This document shows positions 42,440 through 49,958 of a stretch of 64,000 nt of DNA, in pieces; the first letter of the stretch is position 1, and each line of letters begins with the position of its first letter. A program made the translations under genes and the position numbers. Origin of the DNA: Umezawaea sp049997955 (GTDB taxonomy: Bacteria; Actinomycetota; Actinomycetes; Mycobacteriales; Pseudonocardiaceae); the NCBI GenBank assembly GCA_049997955.1, contig JAEBDY010000007.1, positions 1 through 64,000 of the forward strand, read 5' to 3'. The notes beneath the pieces are model-generated. The model had not been told where the DNA came from, made no database searches, and worked only from the letters and a program-made list of their open reading frames with translations.

Positions 42440-43167
42440 TGGCCCAGCCGTGGCAGGGGTCACCGTCCACAGCGGACGCCGCGGTGTTCCGGCCGGTGCG
42501 CGCGGGCAACGCGTTCGAGGAGACCGTGGAACGCCTGCTCCAAGCGATCCGGCTGGGCGTCGCCGTGCCGGGTGAGCGCCTGCCTGCCGAACGCGAACTG
42601 GCCACCCGGCTCGGCGTGAGCCGGGTGACCCTGCGCGAGGCGATCCGGTCGTTGCAGCAGGCCGGGTACGTCGAGTCCCGCCGCGGCCGCTACGGCGGCA
42701 CGTTCGTCAACGACGTCCTGCCGCTGCCCCAGCCCGCGTCGGCGCGGGGCGGCGGCGCGGACCTGGCCGACGCGCTGACGTTGCGGCAGGTGCTCGAAGC
42801 GGGCGCGGCCGAGGCCGCCGCGGGCCGGTCGCTCGGCCAGAACGACCGCCGCAACCTGCGCGCCCGGCTCGACGAGTGCGCGGCCGCCGACGTGCACGAG
42901 CACCGCCGCCGCGACTCCCGGCTGCACCTGGCCATCGCCGAGGCGACCGGGTCGGCGTCGCTCACCGCCGCCGTCGCCGACGTCCGGATGCGGGTCAACG
43001 AGCTGCTGGACGCGATCCCGCTGCTGCAACCCAACCTGGCGCACTCGAACGAGCAGCACGAGCGGATCGTCACCGCCATCCTGGACGGCGACGCGGACGC
43101 CGCCCGCCGCGAGATGACCGAGCACCTGTCCGGCACCGCCGCCCTGCTGCGGGGATTCCTCAGCTAG
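42439..43167 (+). CDS. GntR/FadR-family transcriptional regulator
   Basis: A 242-residue regulator with an N-terminal winged helix (LPAERELATRLGVSRVTLREA then IRSLQQAGYVESRRGRYGG, about 48-92) and an all-helical FCD ligand domain with metal-binding-type residues (HLAIAEATGS, HSNEQHERIVTAI). It overlaps the SDR stop (TAATG) and is the last gene of the amine operon, so it probably senses a pathway intermediate and controls the promoter at 38175. Confidence 0.92.
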   Translation: MAQPWQGSPSTADAAVFRPVRAGNAFEETVERLLQAIRLGVAVPGERLPAERELATRLGVSRVTLREAIRSLQQAGYVESRRGRYGGTFVNDVLPLPQPASARGGGADLADALTLRQVLEAGAAEAAAGRSLGQNDRRNLRARLDECAAADVHEHRRRDSRLHLAIAEATGSASLTAAVADVRMRVNELLDAIPLLQPNLAHSNEQHERIVTAILDGDADAARREMTEHLSGTAALLRGFLS

Positions 43168-43233
43168 CGGCGGTGTTCGCCGGCTCCGCGTCCGCCGGGC
43201 ACGGGTTCGCCCGCGGTGCTCCGGTCGAGGTCG

Positions 43234-43554
43234 CTAGGCCTGCGGGCCGGTGTCCTCGCGAGGTGGCGCGACCGTCTCGTCGACCATCACCTCGGCGAGC
43301 GCCTTCTTGCCGTTCATCTTCCAGTAGGCGAGGAAGAAACCGGTCATGCCGAGCGCCAGGCCGATGGCGTACCAGGCGAACGGCTCGCCCGCCGGGTGGT
43401 ACAGGGTGGTCACGACACCGCCGCCGAGGACGCCGACGACGGCGACCAGGTCGGTGACTGCGGCCTTGTCCGCCGTGCGCACCAGCGTCCGGTAGGTGAT
43501 GAAACCGACGACCAAGCCGAAGACCAGCGCACCGACAGCGGTCACGACCACCAC
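43234..43554 (-). CDS. Small integral membrane protein, unknown
   Basis: A 106-residue protein with three hydrophobic segments (VVVTAVGALVFGLVVGFITY, DLVAVVGVLGGGVVTTLY, AWYAIGLALGMTGFFLAYW) and a short acidic cytoplasmic tail. It is convergent with the FadR gene. The family is not recognised, and function cannot be inferred. Confidence 0.65.
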   Translation of the reverse strand: MVVVTAVGALVFGLVVGFITYRTLVRTADKAAVTDLVAVVGVLGGGVVTTLYHPAGEPFAWYAIGLALGMTGFFLAYWKMNGKKALAEVMVDETVAPPREDTGPQA

Positions 43555-43561
43555 TCCCTCC

Positions 43562-43738
43562 AGTCCGCGGGCGCGGGCCCGCGACGGCGTGAAGGGTATA
43601 GGCCGGGCCCACCACGTCGCTGCGCTCGATCATGCGCCACCGGAGGTCGCCTCGCCCGCGCTCGTCCCGTCGCCGGAGGACGTGGGTCATCGCCCACCCG
43701 GCCACGTCCTGCTCGATCGCGACCTCGGTGCCGACCAC
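43562..43738 (-). other. Short unassigned coding-like segment
   Basis: On the minus strand, from a GTG near 43735, the frame VGTEVAIEQDVAGWAMTHVL followed by RRRDERGRGDLRWRMIERSD has coding-like composition before running into the neighbouring membrane-protein gene in another frame. It could be a small gene, a remnant or chance. No start signal decides it. Confidence 0.2.
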
Positions 43739-43768
43739 CCCTCCCGCGCGATCAGGCCGCGGACCGGG

Positions 43769-44263
43769 TCAGCGTTCGAAGCGGCCGTGGTCGTCCCAGC
43801 CGGGCCCGCGGTCGCGGTCGCCGCGCGGGCCGGGGCCGCCGGGTCCGCCGCGGTCGTCCATGCGCGAGATGCCGGGACGGCCGTGCGCGCCGCCCCGGTG
43901 GCCGTCGCGGTCGAGCAGCGCCACGAAGCCGCCGCCGATGACCAGGCCCAGGAGGCCGACGGCGACCAGCTGCGTGGCCCGGTGGGCGGCCACCTGCCGG
44001 AACCGGCGACGGGGTGCGGTCGCGTGCACGGGCGGAGGGCCCGCGGGGGCCTCGGCCGCGGAGGCGGTCGTGACCGGCTCGGCGGGCTCGGTGCCTGCCG
44101 CGGGCGGGGGTGCGGCGGCCTGCCGCGGTGCCTCCGCCGCAGGTGAGGGCTGTGCCGCGGGCGGCGTCCCGGTCGAGGGCAGGGGCGTGGTCGGCTGCTC
44201 GGCCCGTGGCGGCTGCGGTGTCGGTTCGGGCGTCGAGCCCAGGGGGTCCTCCGGGTCGGGCAT
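43769..44263 (-). CDS. Single-pass membrane protein with Pro-rich N-terminus
   Basis: A 164-residue protein: a Pro/Ala/Thr-rich first 75 residues, a basic stretch (APRRRFRQVAAHRATQ), one membrane segment (LVAVGLLGLVIGGGFVALL) and a Gly/Asp/Arg-rich outer tail. ATG 44263 has AGGAG 8 nt upstream. The low-complexity ends resemble small actinobacterial envelope proteins of unknown role. Confidence 0.65.
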   Translation of the reverse strand: MPDPEDPLGSTPEPTPQPPRAEQPTTPLPSTGTPPAAQPSPAAEAPRQAAAPPPAAGTEPAEPVTTASAAEAPAGPPPVHATAPRRRFRQVAAHRATQLVAVGLLGLVIGGGFVALLDRDGHRGGAHGRPGISRMDDRGGPGGPGPRGDRDRGPGWDDHGRFER

Positions 44264-44416
44264 GGCGCGCTCTCCTGATCTCGCGGGCCGGCCCGTCACC
44301 GGTCCCGACCCCAGGATGCGCTCCGGACCTGTGCGGACCCCTAGCGGAACCTGTCACTCGTCCGAAGGGCGGAAATGGCCGCGACAAGAACGCCCCGACC
44401 GGGTTCCATCAACCCC

Positions 44417-44965
44417 ATGCTCAACCTCCAGGCCATCATCGACAAGCCCACCCTCGTCGGGGAGCGGGTGCGGCTGGTCCCGCTCGACGCCCGCCACGCC
44501 GCCGCCCTGTTCGAGGGCGTCGGCAACCCGGAGACCACCCGGCTCACGGGCACGCACCGCGTGTTCACGTTCGACGAGGTCGAGGAGTACGCCGCCACCC
44601 GCCCGGAGCAGACCGACCGGGTGGACCTCGCGGTCCTGCGCGCCGAGGACGGGAAGGTGCTCGGCGAGATCGTGCTGAACGACCTCGACGTCGACAACGA
44701 GTCGATGGGCTTCCGCATCGCGCTGGGCCACGAGCTGGGCAAGGGCTACGGGACCGAAGCGATCCGGCTGCTCCTGCGCTACGCGTTCGACGTGATCGGC
44801 CTCCACCGGATCGAGCTGGAGGTGTACGACTTCAACCCGCGCGCCATCGCGTCCTACCTCAAGTGCGGCTTCGTGGAGGAGGGGCGCAAGCGCGACGCGC
44901 TGCGCTGGGACGGGCAGTGGCACGACGCTCTGCTCATGGGCGCGCTGCGCACCGATAACATCTGA
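44417..44965 (+). CDS. GNAT-family N-acetyltransferase (RimJ/RimL type)
   Basis: A 182-residue GNAT. Acetyl-CoA motif A is HELGKGYGTEAIRLLLRYAF, followed by HRIELEVYDFNPRAIASYLKCGF, typical of RimJ/RimL-like acetyltransferases. ATG 44417 is chosen; an upstream in-frame ATG at 44375 would add 14 residues. It lies 38 nt upstream of thrS and may be cotranscribed. Substrate unknown. Confidence 0.88.
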   Translation: MLNLQAIIDKPTLVGERVRLVPLDARHAAALFEGVGNPETTRLTGTHRVFTFDEVEEYAATRPEQTDRVDLAVLRAEDGKVLGEIVLNDLDVDNESMGFRIALGHELGKGYGTEAIRLLLRYAFDVIGLHRIELEVYDFNPRAIASYLKCGFVEEGRKRDALRWDGQWHDALLMGALRTDNI

Positions 44966-45003
44966 GGAGTTCGCACAGCTCTTCACCCCCACTAGGAGTC
45001 ATC

Positions 45004-47061
45004 GTGCCCGAGTCGCGTCCCGCAGCCGTCGTCACCCCACCGCGCGTGGTGGTGCCGTCGGGGACTACCGCGGGGGCGGCGGTGCGCGAGGCCGACCTGC
45101 CGGGGAAGGGCCCGGACGCGATCGTGGTCGTCCGCGACCCCGAAGGCCACCTCCGCGACCTGTCCTGGGTGCCGCAGGTCGACGTCGAGGTCGAGGCCGT
45201 CGCGGCGAGCACCGACGACGGCCGCGCGGTCATCCGGCACTCGACGGCGCACGTGCTGGCGCAGGCCGTGCAGCAGCAGTTCCCGGAGGCCAAGCTCGGC
45301 ATCGGCCCGCCGGTCAAGGACGGCTTCTACTACGACTTCCAGGTCGAGCGCCCGTTCACGCTCGACGACCTGGCCGCGCTGGAGAAGCGGATGAAGCAGA
45401 TCGTGAAGGGCTCGCAGCGGTTCTCCCGCCGGGTCGTCGAATCGGTCGACGCCGCGAAGCGGGAGCTGGCCGCCGAGCCGTTCAAGCTCGAACTCGTGGA
45501 CATCAAGTCGGACGTCGACACCGCCGAGGTCATGGAGGTCGGCGGCGGCGAGCTGACCATCTACGACAACCTCGACCCGCGCTCCGGCGACCGGATCTGG
45601 GGCGATCTGTGCCGCGGCCCGCACGTGCCGACGACCAAGCACATCCCGGCGTTCAAGCTCAGCCGCGTCGCGGCCGCGTACTGGCGCGGCAACGACAAGA
45701 ACCCGCAGCTGCAGCGCATCTACGGCACGGCGTGGGAGTCGCAGGAGGCGCTCGACGCGCACCTGGAGCTGCTGGCCGAGGCCGAGCGCCGCGACCACCG
45801 CAAGCTCGGCGTCGAGCTGGACCTGTTCAGCTTCCCGGACGAGATCGGCTCCGGCCTGGCCGTGTTCCACCCCAGGGGCGGCATCATCCGGCAGGCGATG
45901 GAGAACTACTCGCGGCAGCGCCACACCGAGGCGGGCTACGAGTTCGTCTACTCGCCGCACATCACCAAGGGCACGCTGTTCGAGACCTCCGGTCACCTCG
46001 ACTGGTACAAGGACGGCATGTACCCGGCGATGCACCTGGACGCCGAGCACAACGAGGACGGCACGGTCCGCAAGCCCGGCCAGGACTACTACCTCAAGCC
46101 GATGAACTGCCCGTTCCACGACCTGATCTTCAAGTCGCGCGGGCGGTCCTACCGCGAGCTGCCGCTGCGGATGTTCGAGTTCGGCTCGGTCTACCGCTAC
46201 GAGAAGTCCGGCGTGGTCCACGGCCTGACCAGGGTGCGCGGGATGACGCAGGACGACGCGCATATCTTCTGCACCCCGGACCAGATCCAGGACGAGCTGA
46301 AGTCGCTCCTCGGGTTCGTGCTCGGCCTGCTCAAGGACTACGGGCTCGACGACTTCTACCTGGAGCTGTCGACCCGCAACCCGGAGAAGTCCGTCGGTTC
46401 CGACGAGGTGTGGGAGTCCGCGACCGAGGCACTGCGCGAGGCCGCCGTGTCCTCGGGTCTGGAACTCGTGCCCGACCCCGGTGGCGCCGCGTTCTACGGC
46501 CCGAAGATCTCCGTGCAGGCCAAGGACGCCCTCGGCCGCACGTGGCAGATGTCCACGATCCAGCTGGACTTCAACCTGCCGGAGCGCTTCGAGCTGGAGT
46601 ACTCGGCCAACGACGGCACCCGCCAGCGCCCGGTCATGATCCACCGCGCCCTCTTCGGCTCGGTGGAGCGCTTCTTCGGCGTCCTGACCGAGCACTACGC
46701 GGGCGCGTTCCCGGCGTGGCTGGCCCCCGTGCAGGTCGTCGGCATCCCGATCGCCGACGAGCACGTCGACCACCTGCTGGCCGTGCAGAAGACGCTGCGC
46801 GCCCGCGGCATCCGCATCGACGTGGACGCCTCGGACGACCGGATGCAGAAGAAGATCCGCAACCACACCATGCAGAAGGTGCCGTTCATGCTCGTCGCGG
46901 GCGGCAACGACGTCGACTCCGGCGCGGTGTCCTTCCGCTTCCGCGACGGCACGCAGATCAACGGCGTGCCGGTCGAGCGCGCGGTCGAGACCATCGTGGA
47001 CTGGGTCGGCCGTCGGGAGAACTCCTCGCCGACCGCCGAGTCCGTCGCGGCGGTCCAGTGA
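45004..47061 (+). CDS. thrS: Threonyl-tRNA synthetase
   Basis: A 685-residue class II aminoacyl-tRNA synthetase. Order: TGS domain (about 10-75), editing/SAD domain with HSTAHVLAQA (HxxxH) and the later Cys/His of DLCRGPHVP, catalytic core with MNCPFHDLIF, FEFGSVYRYEKSG (motif 2), HRALFGSVERFFGVL (motif 3) and the C-terminal anticodon domain. GTG 45004 has TAGGAG upstream. The leader is only 38 nt long, so no T-box is possible. It starts the conserved thrS-HIT-pgsA-patA-pimA block. Confidence 0.97.
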   Translation: MPESRPAAVVTPPRVVVPSGTTAGAAVREADLPGKGPDAIVVVRDPEGHLRDLSWVPQVDVEVEAVAASTDDGRAVIRHSTAHVLAQAVQQQFPEAKLGIGPPVKDGFYYDFQVERPFTLDDLAALEKRMKQIVKGSQRFSRRVVESVDAAKRELAAEPFKLELVDIKSDVDTAEVMEVGGGELTIYDNLDPRSGDRIWGDLCRGPHVPTTKHIPAFKLSRVAAAYWRGNDKNPQLQRIYGTAWESQEALDAHLELLAEAERRDHRKLGVELDLFSFPDEIGSGLAVFHPRGGIIRQAMENYSRQRHTEAGYEFVYSPHITKGTLFETSGHLDWYKDGMYPAMHLDAEHNEDGTVRKPGQDYYLKPMNCPFHDLIFKSRGRSYRELPLRMFEFGSVYRYEKSGVVHGLTRVRGMTQDDAHIFCTPDQIQDELKSLLGFVLGLLKDYGLDDFYLELSTRNPEKSVGSDEVWESATEALREAAVSSGLELVPDPGGAAFYGPKISVQAKDALGRTWQMSTIQLDFNLPERFELEYSANDGTRQRPVMIHRALFGSVERFFGVLTEHYAGAFPAWLAPVQVVGIPIADEHVDHLLAVQKTLRARGIRIDVDASDDRMQKKIRNHTMQKVPFMLVAGGNDVDSGAVSFRFRDGTQINGVPVERAVETIVDWVGRRENSSPTAESVAAVQ

Positions 47062-47606
47062 GCTCCGAACTGGAGGAGCAGGCGGGCGTAGGGGTCCACG
47101 ACGCGTTGCAGCGCCTGTGGACCCCGCACCGGATGTCCTACATCAAGGGCGAGGGCAAGCCGGTGGGCAGCGAGCCCGCCGGCTGCCCGTTCTGCCTCGT
47201 GACCGGCCTGGACGACGCCGACGGCCTGATCATCGCGCGCGGCACGCTGGTGTTCGCGGTGCTCAACCTGTACCCGTACAACCCCGGCCACCTCATGGTC
47301 CTGCCGTACCGGCACCTGCCGGACTACACCGACCTGACCCCGGCCGAGACGGTGGAGTTCGCCGAGTTCACCCAGAAGGCCATGAGGGTGACCAGGCACG
47401 CCGCCGCGCCGCACGGGTTCAACATCGGCATGAACCAGGGCGTGGTCGCCGGAGCGGGCATCGCCGCCCACCTGCACCAGCACGTCGTGCCGCGCTGGGG
47501 CGGCGACGCGAACTTCATGCCGGTGGTCGGTCAGACGAAGGTGCTGCCGCAGCTGCTGGGGGAGACCAGGCAACTGCTGGCGGACTCGTGGGAGTCGGTG
47601 GAGTAG
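47058..47606 (+). CDS. HIT-family (AP4A-type) nucleotide hydrolase/phosphorylase
   Basis: A 182-residue HIT protein with the triad HLHQHVVPRW near the C-terminus and an N-terminal GCPFCLV zinc-type Cys pair. It resembles the mycobacterial AP4A phosphorylase-like HIT protein encoded after thrS. GTG 47058 overlaps the thrS stop. In other actinobacteria pgsA follows directly; here 6.2 kb intervenes. Confidence 0.93.
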   Translation: MSSELEEQAGVGVHDALQRLWTPHRMSYIKGEGKPVGSEPAGCPFCLVTGLDDADGLIIARGTLVFAVLNLYPYNPGHLMVLPYRHLPDYTDLTPAETVEFAEFTQKAMRVTRHAAAPHGFNIGMNQGVVAGAGIAAHLHQHVVPRWGGDANFMPVVGQTKVLPQLLGETRQLLADSWESVE

Positions 47607-47657
47607 CCGCTCGGGGTGGAATGTCGTCGGAGGCTTTTCCAGCGTACGGCGGCTGAT

Positions 47658-47672
47658 CACACTGCTGGTGTG
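47658..47672 (+). promoter_or_regulatory. Candidate leaderless promoter -10 for NB-ARC gene 2
   Basis: CACACT at 47658-47663 lies exactly 6 nt before the GTG start at 47670, and the same arrangement (CACACT, 6 nt, GTG) precedes the paralogue at 49956. No Shine-Dalgarno is present at either. The spacing fits a -10 element with transcription beginning at the start codon, i.e. a leaderless mRNA. Confidence 0.45.
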
Positions 47673-49868
47673 ACCCACAACGATTTCTCGGGCTCGTCGT
47701 ACGGCACTGTGGTGCAGGGACAGGACATCACCCTGTCCCTGCCCGCCGCGCCACCGGTCGCGGTCGCCGGACTGCCCGCGCAGTCGGTGTTCGTCGGCCG
47801 AGACCGTGAACTGGGCCTGCTGACCGCAGCACTCCGCCCGGCGACTTCTGAGCAGGCCGTCGTCGTGTGGTCCCTGGGCGGACTCGGCGGCATCGGCAAG
47901 ACGGCCTTGGCGGTGCGTGCTGCCCAGCACGCCCTGCGCGAAGGTTGGTTCCCCGGCGGCGTGGTCATGGTCAACCTGCGCGGCTACGACTCACCGGGCG
48001 ATCGCGTATCGGCATCGTCCGCACTGGCCAGTCTGCTCGGCGCGTTGGGCGTCGCGGGTCAGCACGTGCCGGCGGACGTCGAGGACCGGGCGAGGTTGTG
48101 GCGCTCGGTGCTGGCCGAACGCAGGCGAACCCTGATCTTGGCCGACAACGCGTCGAGCGTGGAGCAGGTGCGGCACTTGTTGCCCGGCACGATGGATCAC
48201 CGGGTGGTGATCACGAGCCGTCACCGATTGGCCGACCTCGGGGGTGCTCGGCTGCTGGACTTGGACGTGCTCCCCTCGGACGAGGCGATGCTGATGCTGG
48301 CTGACGAGTTGAGTGCGAGTGATCCTGACGACCAACGGTTGCAGGACGATCCACGGTCAGTTCAGGTGTTGGTGCGGTTGTGCGGCGGGCTACCACTGGC
48401 CGTGAGGATCGCGGCGGCGTTCCTCGTCACCGATCCCGCAAGGTCGGTGTCGGAGTTGGCCGCGGATCTGGCCGATGACCACCAGCGGTTGGCTGAGCTT
48501 GACTACAGCGGCAGCTTGGCGGTCCGCGCGACGTTCGACCTGTCGTACAAGCACCTGGACGATCCGCACGCCCGTCTGTTCCGGCTGATCGCGCTCAACC
48601 CTGGGCCTGAGATCGGTATTCACGCGGTGGCCGCGGTGGCAGGGGCTGACTTGCCAGCGGTACGTCGGATGGTCCGGGGGTTGTCGCGGGCCCACCTTCT
48701 GCAACCCGGCTCTGGTGCCAGCCGCTGGCGCATGCATGACCTCCTGCACCTTTACGCTGCGGGGGAAGCCGCGCGTGACGCGGAACGCGAGACCGCCATC
48801 GTCCGGCTGATCGCGCATTACAAGGGCACTCTCGGTTCACATTGCAGACCGCACGGCGTCAAGAAGGACATGTACGGCTACTTCACCAACTGGGGCGAAG
48901 CACTGACGTGGATTGACACCGAACGCGCCAACCTGGTGGCCAGCGTCAACCTGGCCTTCGCTGCGGGCCACTTCTCGGACGTGCTCGAGCTGGCACTGCT
49001 GATGTACCAGTACTTCGAGGTGAGACATCACTGGGAAGACCTGCACTCGACGCACGCCCTAGCTGTCGTCGCCGCGCGTCAGCTCGGTGATCGCGCAGGT
49101 GAGAGCTGGATCTTGACCAACATCGGCACTGCTCACCGGAGGGTTGGTCGATTCAAGCAAGCTGTGAGCCGTTATCAGAACGCCCTCGTGATCAGCCGGT
49201 CCAGCGGAAGTCGGATGGTAGAGGGAAGAGCGTTGAACCTCATCGGCCAGGTTTACCGGGACATGGGCATGCCCGCGGAGACGATCGACAGCGTTCAGCA
49301 GGCGCTTGTGATCTTCCGCGAGGTGGGCAGCAAGTTCCTGGAGAGTTCCGCCCTGCACAACCTCGCAGTCGCTCACCGATTGCTAGGGCGTCACGGCGAA
49401 GCCATGACCTACCACCTCGCTGACATGGCCATCTGTCGTGAGCTGGGAATGCGGTTGGAAGAGGGACGGGTGCTAGACCACCTGGGATTGGTCTACCGCG
49501 AGATGGGCCGGTTCACCGAGGCAGTTGATCATCATCGTCGTAACCTGGCCATTTGCCGTGAAGTCGGGGACAAGACAGGGGAGTTCCGGACTTTGGCCCG
49601 CCTGGGGGTGACGTATCGGGAGGCCGGCCAGCAGGAGGAGGCGGTCGACTGCCTGCGGGACGCGGTGCGCTACTTCGACCGGATCGGCGATCACTACCTC
49701 CAGGCAGGTGCGTTGCTGGATTTGGGTCTGACCCATCTGCGCGCAGGCAACCTGGCCGCGGCGCAGCGGAACTGGGAGGTGGCGCTGGAGATGTACGCAG
49801 CTCTTCCCGGAGTTGGGTCAGCGACCTCCGCCGAACGAGTGCGAGCCTTGCTCGACATGAACGCGTAG
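47670..49868 (+). CDS. NB-ARC/TPR STAND ATPase (NLR-like) with RHIM-like motif, copy 2
   Basis: A 732-residue protein. Residues 4-16 are N-D-F-S-G-S-S-Y-G-T-V-V-Q, the RHIM-like motif. After AGLPAQSVFVGRDRELG comes NB-ARC with P-loop GLGGIGKTALA (about 70-80), Walker B RTLILADNA and GLPLAV, then a winged-helix region and at least six TPR units (about 460-720, e.g. GRALNLIGQVYRDMG, GRVLDHLGLVYREMGR). GTG 47670 is supported by the shared upstream element. It is a close paralogue of the next gene and part of the insertion between HIT and pgsA. It likely signals through motif templating; no effector gene is adjacent. Confidence 0.88.
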   Translation: MTHNDFSGSSYGTVVQGQDITLSLPAAPPVAVAGLPAQSVFVGRDRELGLLTAALRPATSEQAVVVWSLGGLGGIGKTALAVRAAQHALREGWFPGGVVMVNLRGYDSPGDRVSASSALASLLGALGVAGQHVPADVEDRARLWRSVLAERRRTLILADNASSVEQVRHLLPGTMDHRVVITSRHRLADLGGARLLDLDVLPSDEAMLMLADELSASDPDDQRLQDDPRSVQVLVRLCGGLPLAVRIAAAFLVTDPARSVSELAADLADDHQRLAELDYSGSLAVRATFDLSYKHLDDPHARLFRLIALNPGPEIGIHAVAAVAGADLPAVRRMVRGLSRAHLLQPGSGASRWRMHDLLHLYAAGEAARDAERETAIVRLIAHYKGTLGSHCRPHGVKKDMYGYFTNWGEALTWIDTERANLVASVNLAFAAGHFSDVLELALLMYQYFEVRHHWEDLHSTHALAVVAARQLGDRAGESWILTNIGTAHRRVGRFKQAVSRYQNALVISRSSGSRMVEGRALNLIGQVYRDMGMPAETIDSVQQALVIFREVGSKFLESSALHNLAVAHRLLGRHGEAMTYHLADMAICRELGMRLEEGRVLDHLGLVYREMGRFTEAVDHHRRNLAICREVGDKTGEFRTLARLGVTYREAGQQEEAVDCLRDAVRYFDRIGDHYLQAGALLDLGLTHLRAGNLAAAQRNWEVALEMYAALPGVGSATSAERVRALLDMNA

Positions 49869-49943
49869 GTATCCACGCCGGCTGGAATGTCTTTGTTCAG
49901 CAGTTCGGGGGGAACGCCCACTGGAATCGGCCTCTTGCGGGTG

Positions 49944-49958
49944 CACACTGCTCCAGTG
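49944..49958 (+). promoter_or_regulatory. Candidate leaderless promoter -10 for NB-ARC gene 3
   Basis: CACACT at 49944-49949 followed by 6 nt and the GTG start at 49956, identical in layout to the element before NB-ARC gene 2. It implies the second paralogue has its own promoter rather than relying only on readthrough. Confidence 0.45.

Noticed and set aside
44966..45003. T-box or other leader riboswitch before thrS
   Set aside because: Only 38 nt separate the GNAT stop and the thrS start, too short for a T-box; no specifier stem is visible.
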